Below are positions 37,007 to 46,209 of a stretch of DNA of 59,541 nucleotides, piece by piece (within the stretch, counting starts at the first letter, position 1; each line of letters begins with the position of its first letter). The notes beneath the pieces were generated by a model that saw nothing but the letters and a program-made list of their open reading frames with translations, was not told the origin of the DNA and ran no database searches. Origin of the DNA: Microvirga massiliensis (GTDB lineage Bacteria > Pseudomonadota > Alphaproteobacteria > Rhizobiales > Beijerinckiaceae); contig NZ_LN811361.1 in assembly GCF_001006805.1 (NCBI RefSeq), forward strand, positions 215,592 through 275,132. The letters run 5' to 3'. Both the position numbers and the translations under genes were made by a program.

Positions 37007-38140
37007 ATGCTCGACGATCATACCAGGAGCGAGATTGCTTTCGAAGGGTCGCTCGCCGCGCGGTCCGAGGGCCGCCTGCGGCGCAGTCAAACCATCCGGA
37101 CAAGCATATACGGTTTACACCAGCTAGAAGCCCGCTTGCCTCGTCTCGAAATGTACACGGTACGGGGAAACCATGTCCCACTCAGCCGGCATCCGGCTTG
37201 GTTGGAGGTGCTGGCAAGAAGCCTCGGTCACCAGCCATATGTGGTGGAGGCTGATAGGGAGGGTAGCCTCTGTGGGTATTTGCCCCTGGCCTATGTTCGG
37301 AGCCTTCTCTTTGGCCGGTTCCTGGTGAGCCTTCCGTATCTGAACTATGGAGGCGTTTTTGCCGACGATGAAGCCGCTGCCAACCTGCTGATCGATCGCG
37401 CTGTTGAACTGGCTGCGCAACTCGGAGTCCGCTACCTTGAACTGCGACACAGCGGTAAGGCTGTTGAACACCCAGCTCTCAATCGTCTGGCAAGCGTGAA
37501 GGTGCATATGCGGCTCTCCCTGCCAGAGACAGCTGAAATGCTCTGGGAGCAGGTGCCTTCAAAGGTACGCAATCACGTGCGCCAAGGGCAGAAGGCCGGC
37601 CTGACAGTCACATGGGGGAGGGAGGAATTGCTGCCGGCGTTTCACAATGTATTTAGCCGGAACATGCGCGACTTAGGGACCCCTACCTACGGGCGCTCGC
37701 TGTTTGCTGAGGTTCTCCGGCGATTCCCGGATCACGCGGAACTTTGTGTAGTCCGCACTCGAGACAAGGCGGTAGCTGGCGCCCTTCTATTACACGGCTG
37801 GGGCATCACTGAGGTCCCCAGTGCCAGCTCACTGCGCGAGTACAACAACACGAATGCGAATTCGCTGATGTATTGGCATCTGCTGCAACGCGCAATCCAA
37901 CGAGGCCAAACAATCTTCGACTTCGGTCGGTCGACGCCTCAGAGCGGAACCTACGTATTCAAGAAACAGTGGGGTGCCAAGCCAGAGCAGGCTATGTGGC
38001 AGTATCACTTGCGCACAGGATCCGTTGACGATGTTCGACCAGATAATCCCAAGTACGACCGCATGATACAAATATGGCAACGCTTGCCAATCGGTCTGAC
38101 GCAGCTAATTGGGCCGCTGATTGTGCGTGGGATCCCCTGA
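37007..38140 (+). CDS. FemAB-like protein of the XrtA/PEP-CTERM-associated type (GNAT fold)
   Basis: This is a 377-aa protein from ATG 37007 after AGGTG. The middle reads LVSLPYLNYGGVFADDE and VRYLELRHS, then WEQVPSKVRNHVRQGQKAGL, and the C-terminal GNAT core ends FDFGRSTPQSGTYVFKKQWGAKP. This pattern is that of FemAB proteins found in exopolysaccharide loci that also carry exosortase. FemAB relatives transfer aminoacyl groups from tRNA, but the substrate in these loci is not settled. It follows the GT4 gene by 212 bp. Confidence 0.85.
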   Translation: MLDDHTRSEIAFEGSLAARSEGRLRRSQTIRTSIYGLHQLEARLPRLEMYTVRGNHVPLSRHPAWLEVLARSLGHQPYVVEADREGSLCGYLPLAYVRSLLFGRFLVSLPYLNYGGVFADDEAAANLLIDRAVELAAQLGVRYLELRHSGKAVEHPALNRLASVKVHMRLSLPETAEMLWEQVPSKVRNHVRQGQKAGLTVTWGREELLPAFHNVFSRNMRDLGTPTYGRSLFAEVLRRFPDHAELCVVRTRDKAVAGALLLHGWGITEVPSASSLREYNNTNANSLMYWHLLQRAIQRGQTIFDFGRSTPQSGTYVFKKQWGAKPEQAMWQYHLRTGSVDDVRPDNPKYDRMIQIWQRLPIGLTQLIGPLIVRGIP

Positions 38141-38783
38141 CAAACTTTGTCATTGCTCTGCATGAACGGAAGAACTGGTGACGTGGTTCAGTATGTGCTG
38201 TCATAACCAGGCTTGATCAGCATCGATGATTTGCGACCAGTTGCCACTCGCAATTGCTAAACGCCCGTAAATCAACGGATGCTTGGCGATCAGCAGATCC
38301 AGTGAGGAACGCTTCGGCTATCCCACTGTGCTGTGAGATTGACGGAATAGGTCACCAGTGACCTATCTGATCGTGGTGACAAACCAATCGCGGAGTGCCG
38401 GCCGGTCAGCAAGTCCGTGCTGGCGGATCCGGCAACAGTTCGGGCAGCACTCCCAAGCCAGCGACACTCACATTCTGATGCGGGGCGCCGTACAGTGAGG
38501 ATCGTCCTACCATAGTAGGCGCCGAGCCTCTCGATTACGCTGGCCTCGTGCAGTAACGAGAGGCTTAACCCAGTAGGATTACACCCATTAGCTCGTCGAG
38601 GTAATACTTGTGAGGCCCCTCTCCTCCGGGCCTAAATGGGTCTATTGTTATTGCTTCGGACGATCAGGCTTAGCTGTTCGTGCCCCTGGACAGAAACAAG
38701 TTCACTGAAGCCGACACTGGATCATGAGAACACCACCGTTTCCCCAGTGGGTCTGCTTCTCCGGAACCCGTAGGACGAATTCA
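38141..38783. other. Intergenic region with a hairpin
   Basis: This is a 643-bp gap. It contains an inverted repeat at 38525-38565 and no coding frame. It should carry the promoter of the Tat-motif peptide gene. Confidence 0.4.
38525..38565. repeat. Inverted repeat
   Basis: AGCCTCTCG (38525-38533) pairs with CGAGAGGCT (38557-38565). The inner parts ATTAC and GTAA extend the stem with one bulge. Role unknown; no T-run follows. Confidence 0.4.
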
Positions 38784-39014
38784 ATGAAACGTTCCCCCAT
38801 GACAGCCGACGACCAATCTCTGTCCGACGAGGATGACCGTCGTGAATTCCTGAAGAAGTGCGGTAAATTTGCTGCTACGGTTCCCCCGGCCGTCACAGTG
38901 CTGCTATCCACGTCGCTGACCTCCGATGCCATCGCGGCATCGGGCACCAAACCCGGTAACGGATACGGAGATAAGAACCATATCCATACGGGGCCTCGCG
39001 GTCCGAGAAACTAG
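38784..39014 (+). CDS. Short Tat-motif peptide with Gly-rich tail
   Basis: This is a 76-aa product from ATG 38784 after AGGACG. An acidic start leads to the twin-arginine motif DDRREFLKKCGKF, then the hydrophobic stretch AATVPPAVTVLLSTSLTS and an Ala-rich cleavage region (AIAAS). The mature part would be only about 25 residues, GTKPGNGYGDKNHIHTGPRG plus a few more, rich in Gly, His and Pro. Small Tat-like peptides of this make-up recur beside polysaccharide genes in Alphaproteobacteria, but I know of no assigned function. The NTP_transf_5 gene 58 bp downstream is a likely partner. Confidence 0.75.
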   Translation: MKRSPMTADDQSLSDEDDRREFLKKCGKFAATVPPAVTVLLSTSLTSDAIAASGTKPGNGYGDKNHIHTGPRGPRN

Positions 39015-39072
39015 CAATTTTGCGGGCCCGCCGATGACGGTTATCTCGATCGTCAGGCACTGAGCGCGTCGC

Positions 39073-40113
39073 GTGCCAATATGGCGTCCTGGCCTATCCA
39101 TCCGGCTCCTTGCGGTAGGATTGCAAGGCCGATCGCCACCTGAAAGCCTCTGGCCAAGTGTCATTGGAGTCGCAAACCGGAGCTGGCTTTGTCCTGCGCT
39201 CTTCCTTGCGCTGGCCCGCAGTTCTCGCCTCGATGAGACACCTTCCGAAGTCCGGGATTACCTTGCATTTTTCCATGAGCGGAATCTCGAGCGCAATCTC
39301 CGTCTTCGCGCACAGTTGATCGAAGCCGTGAGCACTCTGAACGGACGGGACATAATCCCTGTCTTGCTCAAGGGGGCCGGTCACATCTTCTGCGCATCGG
39401 ATGATAACCTCGGCGCGCGGATGATGAGAGACCTCGATCTGGGCGTTCAACCTTCGGAAATGGATGATGCGAAGGTGGCTCTTGAGGAGCTAGGCTATCG
39501 TAGTTCGGCAAATACGCGTGGAATGGGACGTCCGCAAGATGTCGGTCTCCTCGAACTGCGAGACCGACCCGGCCCTCTCACAAAGCGCTATCTCTCACAA
39601 GATCTGACGACCTTATCGCAACTCGTCGCACGGGATGACGCAACTACCCACCTGCCTTCACCCACCTGCCGAGCGCTCCATTTGATCGTGCACGATATGA
39701 TCAAGGAGGGTGACTACTGGCGCTGCCGAATGGACCTGCGCCACTTGCACGATCTCTTTGAGCTTTCGGCAACGGCTCAGGGCGTCGATTGGTTCAAGAT
39801 CGGCGGAATCATGTCAGATCGCGTAGGACGCCGTGCGCTCGAGGTCCAAATGACCGCTCTGCAAGACCTTTTCGGCGTACCCTCAATCCCTTCGGAGCTT
39901 AGGGGCGATACTATGGCAAAGCTTCGGCACGAGAGCCGCTTGGTCGCTAGCACCGACCACTTGGTGGGCGCTCCTGTTCGAATGGTCGGCAACCTGATCT
40001 GGGGCCTTCACCGTCTGAGCAGTGCAGATGGTTACACGTGGCAGGGCGGGTTGGACCTTGCCGTGCGGATCTCCAGAACATTTCTCTTGCCGCCGAGAGG
40101 ATCCCGCCTCTGA
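39073..40113 (+). CDS. NTP_transf_5-type nucleotidyltransferase family protein
   Basis: This is a 346-aa protein with a GTG start (weak site). It has the layout of uncharacterised NTP_transf_5 proteins: a helical N-terminal part, PVLLKGAGHIF, the active-site pair in MMRDLDLGVQ, the strand ALEELGYRSS, and a helical C-terminal part with LIVHDMI and DLRHLHDLFEL. The reaction is unknown; relatives occur in loci for modified peptides and polysaccharides. The gene directly follows the Tat-motif peptide. Confidence 0.82.
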   Translation: MPIWRPGLSIRLLAVGLQGRSPPESLWPSVIGVANRSWLCPALFLALARSSRLDETPSEVRDYLAFFHERNLERNLRLRAQLIEAVSTLNGRDIIPVLLKGAGHIFCASDDNLGARMMRDLDLGVQPSEMDDAKVALEELGYRSSANTRGMGRPQDVGLLELRDRPGPLTKRYLSQDLTTLSQLVARDDATTHLPSPTCRALHLIVHDMIKEGDYWRCRMDLRHLHDLFELSATAQGVDWFKIGGIMSDRVGRRALEVQMTALQDLFGVPSIPSELRGDTMAKLRHESRLVASTDHLVGAPVRMVGNLIWGLHRLSSADGYTWQGGLDLAVRISRTFLLPPRGSRL

Positions 40114-40758
40114 TCCCAAGCCTTCAGTCGGCTGCTACGATTCGCTCACTCATCATGAACGTCCCCAGCAACGGGCTTTGCTCACGGAGAGTTGATGTAG
40201 CGGCTGCCGGGTGCGGCTACAGCACAGTAAACAGAATGAAGGGACGTTGCCCGTAGAAGGGAGACATAGCTTTTGACCAGTGAGAGACGCTTAGCTCAGT
40301 CAGAGGCAAAAGCGTATTGGTGCACTTTTCCAATCGGCTTCCGCACAGAGTTCCTCATGGCGGAAAGGCGTACACGGCACACCGCTCATCGCCCATGCGC
40401 TCAGTCGGCCTTCCCCTCGACGCTAAACAGTTTAGAGGAGCGAAGTTGCACCAGATAGATGAAGGCATGGGTTGGCGCATTCACTTGCGTCTCTGTCGCT
40501 TCCAGCCTTGGTTTTCACCGAGCTATTTCTATGGCCAAGCTTGTCAAGGGGAACAGCTAACAACCTATACGTATTTTACGAATACTGCGTCATTATGCAC
40601 TCGCATTTGACCGCCCTGTTTGCTCAGCAATCCCCAACAACGCACTTTACTGTTAACAGAAGTTAATTTAACCTCATGGTCATGGGGGGGTGATTTCAGA
40701 TCGCAAACAATTAGCGAGTCGAACTGCCATACTAGGCAGAACGTTCCGGAGAAGCACC
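40114..40758. other. Intergenic region, AT-rich to the right
   Basis: This is a 645-bp gap before the LuxR-type gene. The last 150 bp are AT-rich and hold the dyad at 40653-40666. No coding frame is convincing. Confidence 0.45.
40653..40666. promoter_or_regulatory. Short dyad upstream of the LuxR-type regulator gene
   Basis: TTAAC-AGAA-GTTAA is an exact inverted repeat, followed by another TTTAAC. It lies about 90 bp before the regulator start codon and could be an operator, possibly autoregulatory. Confidence 0.3.
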
Positions 40759-41532
40759 ATGCCAGAAGGGAGCACCCTGATCATTGTGGAGGCCAATCCA
40801 ATTTTTCGGGAAGGCCTTTCCAGGATCTTCGCTGAAGCAGGATACTACAATACTATATCATTGCGTGATGTAACTCAACTTGACAGGATCAGGGAAGCTC
40901 CGGAAGCATTCCTGCTCGATCCGGAGCAACAAGCGCAGTCCATCGGCGAGGCAGTTGGTACAATTCGCAATCGCTTTCCCACTTCAAAGATCATTACCCT
41001 GTCAAGCAGCTACAACAAATGCCAGCTCACCGAGGCACTTCGAGCAGGTTCAGATGCGTATATAATGAATTTTATTAGTTGTGAGGCGCTTGTAAAATCA
41101 GTCGATCTTGTTCTGCTGGGTGAATGCGTTCTCCCGGCTGAAGCGCGGGACCTGCTTTGCAGCAACTTCTTTGCAGCACCGGACAAGCTTGGGCTACATG
41201 CAACACCGAGCACGCTTTCCTCCAGAGAGGTTGAAGTGCTGAAATGCCTGAGCCTGGGCCAAGCCAACAAGGTTATCGCGCGGCACTTCGGGATTACCGA
41301 ATCGACGGTGAAAGTGCACGTGAAAGCCATACTTCGCAAAATTCACGCCCGTAATCGCACTGAGGCAGCAATCTGGGCGCGAGATCATGACTTTGGCCGT
41401 GATGCCGATGCCCAGTCATCTCCACAGGAAGGCATCCAGCATCTCAGGAGCATCGCGACCACTCCGGATCCTCGTGCCACGTCGCGAGGGGCACAGAACG
41501 GCAGCGTCCATGTGATCCCCACGCTGGAGTGA
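40759..41532 (+). CDS. LuxR-family response regulator with atypical receiver domain
   Basis: This is a 257-aa protein from ATG 40759 after GGAGAAG. The N-terminal domain has the receiver fold (LIIVEANPIFREGL, FLLDPE, KIITLSSSYN, GSDAYIMN), but the acidic pair is E-A and the invariant Lys is Asn, so normal phosphorylation is doubtful. The C-terminal LuxR helix-turn-helix is intact: LSSREVEVLKCLSLGQANKVIARHFG, then TVKVHVKAILRKI. It lies among polysaccharide genes and may control them. No histidine kinase adjoins it. Confidence 0.88.
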   Translation: MPEGSTLIIVEANPIFREGLSRIFAEAGYYNTISLRDVTQLDRIREAPEAFLLDPEQQAQSIGEAVGTIRNRFPTSKIITLSSSYNKCQLTEALRAGSDAYIMNFISCEALVKSVDLVLLGECVLPAEARDLLCSNFFAAPDKLGLHATPSTLSSREVEVLKCLSLGQANKVIARHFGITESTVKVHVKAILRKIHARNRTEAAIWARDHDFGRDADAQSSPQEGIQHLRSIATTPDPRATSRGAQNGSVHVIPTLE

Positions 41533-41610
41533 CCAGAAGGTTAGCAGCCTAGGTCAGACTGGAGCCCGATTGCTCTGACAGCCGAGCGCTGCCAGTTAAA
41601 CACGCATGAA

Positions 41611-42003
41611 TTGCGATCAATGACGCGCTCGCATCGAATGGCCCTCCGTATAGCTGCCTGGTTCTGTGTTGCGCTGCTCGCTTTCTTGGCGCTCGTTCCC
41701 GGCGATTTCCAGATCAGAACACCTGCGCCAGGCTTGCTGGAGCATGTGGTGGCCTATCTCGGCACGGCCATACTGTTTGCGCTGAGCTACCCGGACATGA
41801 GGTATCGGATCGCAGCCCTGCTTATCGCCTATGGTGGGGTTCTCGAGGCTATGCAGTCTTTCTCACCTGGACGCCATCCAACGGAGCTCGATGCCTCCGC
41901 CAGTGCCTTAGGCGTGATCCTTGGGATCAGCCTGGGAGCGATCCTTGTGACACGCCCCCAACAGGAGCCTGGGGCCAGCGATGGCGGAGAGCGAACCTAT
42001 TGA
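41611..42003 (+). CDS. VanZ-like membrane protein
   Basis: This 130-aa protein has three or four hydrophobic segments (from residue 10, about 45-60, 66-82 and 97-113) and the VanZ-type sequence LLEHVVAYLGTAILFA, then VLEAMQSFSPGRHPTELDASASALG. VanZ-like proteins are frequent in exopolysaccharide and exosortase loci; their role there is unknown. It lies 78 bp after the LuxR-type gene. Confidence 0.82.
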   Translation: MRSMTRSHRMALRIAAWFCVALLAFLALVPGDFQIRTPAPGLLEHVVAYLGTAILFALSYPDMRYRIAALLIAYGGVLEAMQSFSPGRHPTELDASASALGVILGISLGAILVTRPQQEPGASDGGERTY

Positions 42004-42024
42004 TCCGGCTCTCATTACATCGGC

Positions 42025-42640
42025 TCATGCGGCGTACCGGACGGGCTTGTGGTGGAAGCCGATTCGGACGCACGCGGCCAATTGGAACAGCCGGCGCATG
42101 AGGCTGACGGTCGCCCGTTCGAGCTGCGGCTTACCGCGGAGGCACCTTGCGGATAACGGCCTGCTTGATGTCGGCATTCGGACCCTCGTCCGGGTTCAAT
42201 TCCCGTGCGTCGGCGGGCAGGTAAAAAACATCGATCTCCGCCTCGTGCGCGGCGAGCCAAGCGCGCACCCGGGCCGCCGGGTATACCCGCAGCCGGTCCA
42301 GGATCAGGAACACCTTGCGCTCGGCGTGACGGATCAGGCGCTACCTTCACCGCGCCATCGTGAATCTTCCAGCGCACCGCGCCGCGATGGCTCCCCGCCG
42401 TGATCAGGCTCAGCCCGGCGCGCCCGTCGAAGACCCAAACCACGCGCGTGCGGCTCCGAGGCGTGTCGCTGCGGCCGTGTCCGCCGACCGCGCGCCGGCC
42501 GGTTAAGTCAACCCTGACCGGGAGGCCACGCGCCCGCCCGGCCGCCACGACGATGGCCGGGTAGTCCCGCCGCTCCAGCGGGGTCCAACCCCGAACGCTG
42601 CCTTCCGGCAACGTGTATGCACAACCAAGCCGAACGGAGC
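42025..42640 (-). mobile_element. IS630-family transposase remnant
   Basis: On the minus strand this tract encodes pieces of an IS630-type DDE transposase in shifting frames. A middle piece reads KVFLILDRLRVYPAARVRAWLA then VFYLPADARELNPDEGPNADIKQ with the last catalytic Glu. The last piece ends GFHHKPVRYAA as in full copies. The start of the gene and part of the centre are missing or frameshifted. Full proteins are about 340 aa. No clear terminal inverted repeats were found. Confidence 0.8.
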
Positions 42641-42682
42641 CGTCCGGAGCGTTCGCATGCTAAAGGTCCACGGGTCTAGCCC

Positions 42683-44122
42683 CTACTCGGTCGAAGCCCG
42701 ATGATGCGCTTCGGGCCAAGTCAGGCGCGAGACATAATCCGCGACGGGACCACCTGCATCGCCCCAATTGCTCGACCAGATTACCTGTGACCCATCCGGC
42801 GACGGCGATGCGTGCGTCTCGCTGTAATAGTCGCTCCTTGCATTACGGGTCTGTGCGATACGTCGTACTTCACCGCTCCCGTCTATACGGAGTGCAACCA
42901 CCTCCTGGTAAAACGGTTCTTTGGTCGCATCGTGGATGACCTTCGAGAAAGCGCCCCCATAACTCACGAATACCCAGCCCGGTCGCCTGATATTACGGAC
43001 TGACGCATCGGCACTATAGCCGGCCGGTGCAAGATCGGTCACTTTGCCGTCCACTATCCTTCGCTTGATTACGTGCCATTTGTCAGGCTCGTCCTTACTG
43101 ATCCCGACATAGACATCGTTGCCATCAGCGTCCAATACCATGTCACCATGGCCCGGCCGGTGATGCTCCGGCCAATGCTGGATTTGCACCCCGTCAACGG
43201 TGAAGAGGAATGCATCCTCGATCCCGTCATCAGTCTTTTGGAAGCAGGCCGTAAAACGGCCCGAAGGCGAGATACCGCACGACCTGTTTTTGCCAGGCAG
43301 CTGATCCAAGTCGATGTCAGGAAACTTTCCTCTCGTCGAGATGTCGTAGGCGAAAGCGACCAGCGCACCTGCACGATTCACGGCACGCACAACCAGCCGA
43401 TTCCCATCGTCCGACGAATTACCCTTCCAGGGGCCGAACTGGAGATTCTGGTAGTCATCGGGCGCATAGATGACAGTCCTGACATTGTCGCGTGGCGCCC
43501 ACAGAAAGATCTGCTTTGGACTCACACAGATCATGAGACCGGGATCGACCGGGTGCCATTTGCAGTCTTCGTTGGCGATAAGACGATGAAAGATGGGCCT
43601 GTACGTCTGACCGTCCAGGAAGCAGAGACCATAGCATCCATTGGCGATCACCAATAAACTCTGATCCGCATTCCACGCCTGCGTGCTGAAATAGCGGTGC
43701 CTACAAAAGGCTGGGCGACAGATGACACCCGGCGCAAGTTGACGGCCCGGATCAGTAATGCGGGTGAAACTCGTCCCGAAGACAGGATCCGTTACGGTCT
43801 GGAGGTATTCGGGGCGGGGTATAGGTGGAGTCGCTATCACCTCGGCCGACGCCAGCCCGTCAACAGCTGGTGCCCCGTAGACCGGGGCAAATGCCAGGAA
43901 TGCCGCGAAACATAGCCAGCTGCTTACCAAAGCCGATGACTTCGTGAACGTTGTACCGGCAGTTGCAGCCCTCCGGCGGTCAGCATTCACAGAGAACGAA
44001 GTTAGTTGTCGTGCATCTGTCACTGCCAGAGGCCAATGACGCGCATAACCTGCAATTGTTCTGGCCATCTCGTTTCCGAAACGTTCGCGTACCACTTTTT
44101 TATTGAAGTCTGCATCGGCCAT
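42683..44122 (-). CDS. Exported beta-propeller protein
   Basis: This is a 479-aa protein. A hydrophobic segment at residues 64-84 (SSALVSSWLCFAAFLAFAPV) followed by GAPA suggests a signal peptide; a start within the first 60 residues may therefore be the true one. The rest has repeated blades of the TolB/WD type, such as AWNADQSLLVIANGCYGL, GNSSDDGNRLVVRAVN and HASPSPDGSQVIWSSNWGD. Resemblance to oligogalacturonate lyase-type propellers suggests polysaccharide binding or cleavage, but no catalytic residues can be assigned. It lies between an IS remnant and an RTX gene. Confidence 0.75.
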   Translation of the reverse strand: MADADFNKKVVRERFGNEMARTIAGYARHWPLAVTDARQLTSFSVNADRRRAATAGTTFTKSSALVSSWLCFAAFLAFAPVYGAPAVDGLASAEVIATPPIPRPEYLQTVTDPVFGTSFTRITDPGRQLAPGVICRPAFCRHRYFSTQAWNADQSLLVIANGCYGLCFLDGQTYRPIFHRLIANEDCKWHPVDPGLMICVSPKQIFLWAPRDNVRTVIYAPDDYQNLQFGPWKGNSSDDGNRLVVRAVNRAGALVAFAYDISTRGKFPDIDLDQLPGKNRSCGISPSGRFTACFQKTDDGIEDAFLFTVDGVQIQHWPEHHRPGHGDMVLDADGNDVYVGISKDEPDKWHVIKRRIVDGKVTDLAPAGYSADASVRNIRRPGWVFVSYGGAFSKVIHDATKEPFYQEVVALRIDGSGEVRRIAQTRNARSDYYSETHASPSPDGSQVIWSSNWGDAGGPVADYVSRLTWPEAHHRASTE

Positions 44123-44253
44123 GCATCATTTAGAGCAAAAAATGATTCCGAGCTCGCCGCATCAGTCGAACTCAGCAACCAAGTCAGCCGTTCAAGTGCC
44201 GAGAGCGCGGTTGCAGTGTTGGACCATGATACACAGTCCCTCGACAGAGGACA

Positions 44254-46209
44254 CTAGCTCAACATCCAGCCGGAGTGCGACGTGTCTCCCAGATCGATCT
44301 CGAACATACGCCCATCGGCGGTTCTGTCTGCTCCGAAATCAAGAGCATAGAGGTGTACTTCACCCGATCCATCAGTACTTGGCGCGAGTTCAAGATCCTT
44401 GACACCTACCCGCGTGTTGTACGTCGGATGTCGATAAAGGCTGAGCAGATCCATGGTCTCCAGGATCGTCCCGTCTCGACCGACGCGCCATATGTTAGCA
44501 CTGAACCCCCCGCCAACATAGAAAACGTCATTCTGCGGATCATAGGCGAGTGCTTCCGGGTCCGATATCACGGCCGGAAGGGTAATTGTTCTGAAGACTT
44601 GCGAACCCGTTTCGTCGGTTTCCACGATCGAGCGTGACAGCCCATTGACGATAAACAAGTGACCATTCGCAGGATTGATTGCAATATCTTCCGGATCGTC
44701 CCCCCCAAGCGGCTTGGTCAGGAAACTTGAAAGCGCAACCGTGGGATTCGATGGATCAACACAGATGACCTTGAACTTGTCGTCGTCAGAGAAGAACATC
44801 TTTCCGGTTTTAGAATCGAAAGCAAGACCGCAAGGCTCATTCGTAATCGAAGTCACACTATAGGTCTTCTTCAGCGTACCGTCTCTGCTAAGTGCAAACA
44901 GGTTTGTCGGGCTGAGATATTCCTCAATTTCGGCATCCGAGACAAACAATGTATCTGTCGCAGGATTATACGCAATTCCGGAGGGATCCGGAATTCCTAC
45001 TGCGGCAAGATCATGTTCAGCGACTACCCTCGGGCCTTCATCGACAATGCTGCCAGAGGCCGTGGCAGTTGTAATGGACAAGGCCTGATGGCTTGCTGTC
45101 TCCGCCGAATTAATCCGCACGCCAAAGGATTCCTGGCTCTCGGCTAAGTCATCGTTCAGCAGGTCAACCTTGACAACCGCAGTCGTACCGCCAGCCGGCA
45201 CGATGACCTGCTGCGATGAGATGCCGACGAAGTCTTGCCCACTCGTAGCAGTCTGCTCGAACGTGCTGTAGGTCAGGATAACATCCTCACGCGCAGGCTC
45301 GGAAAGCTTGAGTGTGAAGAACGCAGAGCCGGCGTCTTCTGACTGTGTGCCGGGCGGAGAGGCAGTGATCGAGACGGAAGGGAGCGTCGTGATGACCTTG
45401 ATGTCCCCCGCCGTTACAACCGTACCGCTCGTGAATGTCGTAATGGGAATTGCTGCTGCGCCGTTGAGGCCGTCTGGGTCCCAAAGGAGAGTTGCCTTCG
45501 AAGAGTCGAACACGAACTGTCCGTGGCCGACTGCTGTGGCTGCTGCGCCTGAGGTGAAGTAACTCGGATCAAGGGCACCTCCAACCAGACCGTGTCCCTC
45601 AGCCAGATTATAGTCGGGAGCATAGACTCCCAATCGGTCCCCAGTCGAAAAATCCTGTACCTTGTCTACACTCGTCGCATTAGCTGCTCCGAACAGAAAT
45701 AGGTCCGAACCGGCTCCGCCCGTGAGATAATCCTTCCCAGAACCGCCGATCAGGGTATCGTCGCCACCTCCACCTGAAAGGGTATCTATACCTGCATAAC
45801 CGCTCAGAACATTAGCTACATCGTTTCCGCGAAGATCGTTTCCGAGACCGTTGCCGGCACCGTCAATCGCATCAGTGCCGGTGAGCTGCAGCTTTTCGAT
45901 GAAGATACCCAAACTATACGAGATCGAGCTTTGCACCAAGTCGATCCCGCCATCATCGACCCCCGAGGTCGAAGTCTCGCTGACAATATCACCGGAATGA
46001 TCGACTTGATATGTGTCGTCGCCTGCGCCGCCAAACATCGTATCTCGGCCGGCACCGCCAAGGAGCTGGTCATTGCCGTCGCCGCCATAGAGCAGGTCAT
46101 TGCCTCCCTTCCCGTAGAGCCGGTCTTTTCCGCCTAGCCCCTCGAGCCAATCGTCGGAATCGGTGCCTATGAGATCTTCGCCCGCATCCGTACCGATTTT
46201 GTGAGCCAT
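44254..46209 (-). CDS. RTX calcium-binding protein with Calx-beta and propeller domains
   Basis: This is a 651-aa protein from ATG 46209 after AAGGAGGG. Residues 10-185 hold RTX nonapeptides in two blocks (GGKDRLYGKGGNDLLYGG; GGGGDDTLIGGSGKDYL). Residues about 270-385 form a Calx-beta domain (LTYSTFEQTATSGQDFVG, LNDDLAESQESFGV). Residues 390-650 form a propeller of SdiA-regulated/NHL type (GIAYNPATDTLFVSD, DPEDIAINPANGHLFIVN). RTX blocks normally lie at the C terminus near a type I secretion signal; here they are at the N terminus. No type I exporter is in the window. An extracellular, EPS-binding role is likely. Confidence 0.87.
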   Translation of the reverse strand: MAHKIGTDAGEDLIGTDSDDWLEGLGGKDRLYGKGGNDLLYGGDGNDQLLGGAGRDTMFGGAGDDTYQVDHSGDIVSETSTSGVDDGGIDLVQSSISYSLGIFIEKLQLTGTDAIDGAGNGLGNDLRGNDVANVLSGYAGIDTLSGGGGDDTLIGGSGKDYLTGGAGSDLFLFGAANATSVDKVQDFSTGDRLGVYAPDYNLAEGHGLVGGALDPSYFTSGAAATAVGHGQFVFDSSKATLLWDPDGLNGAAAIPITTFTSGTVVTAGDIKVITTLPSVSITASPPGTQSEDAGSAFFTLKLSEPAREDVILTYSTFEQTATSGQDFVGISSQQVIVPAGGTTAVVKVDLLNDDLAESQESFGVRINSAETASHQALSITTATASGSIVDEGPRVVAEHDLAAVGIPDPSGIAYNPATDTLFVSDAEIEEYLSPTNLFALSRDGTLKKTYSVTSITNEPCGLAFDSKTGKMFFSDDDKFKVICVDPSNPTVALSSFLTKPLGGDDPEDIAINPANGHLFIVNGLSRSIVETDETGSQVFRTITLPAVISDPEALAYDPQNDVFYVGGGFSANIWRVGRDGTILETMDLLSLYRHPTYNTRVGVKDLELAPSTDGSGEVHLYALDFGADRTADGRMFEIDLGDTSHSGWMLS

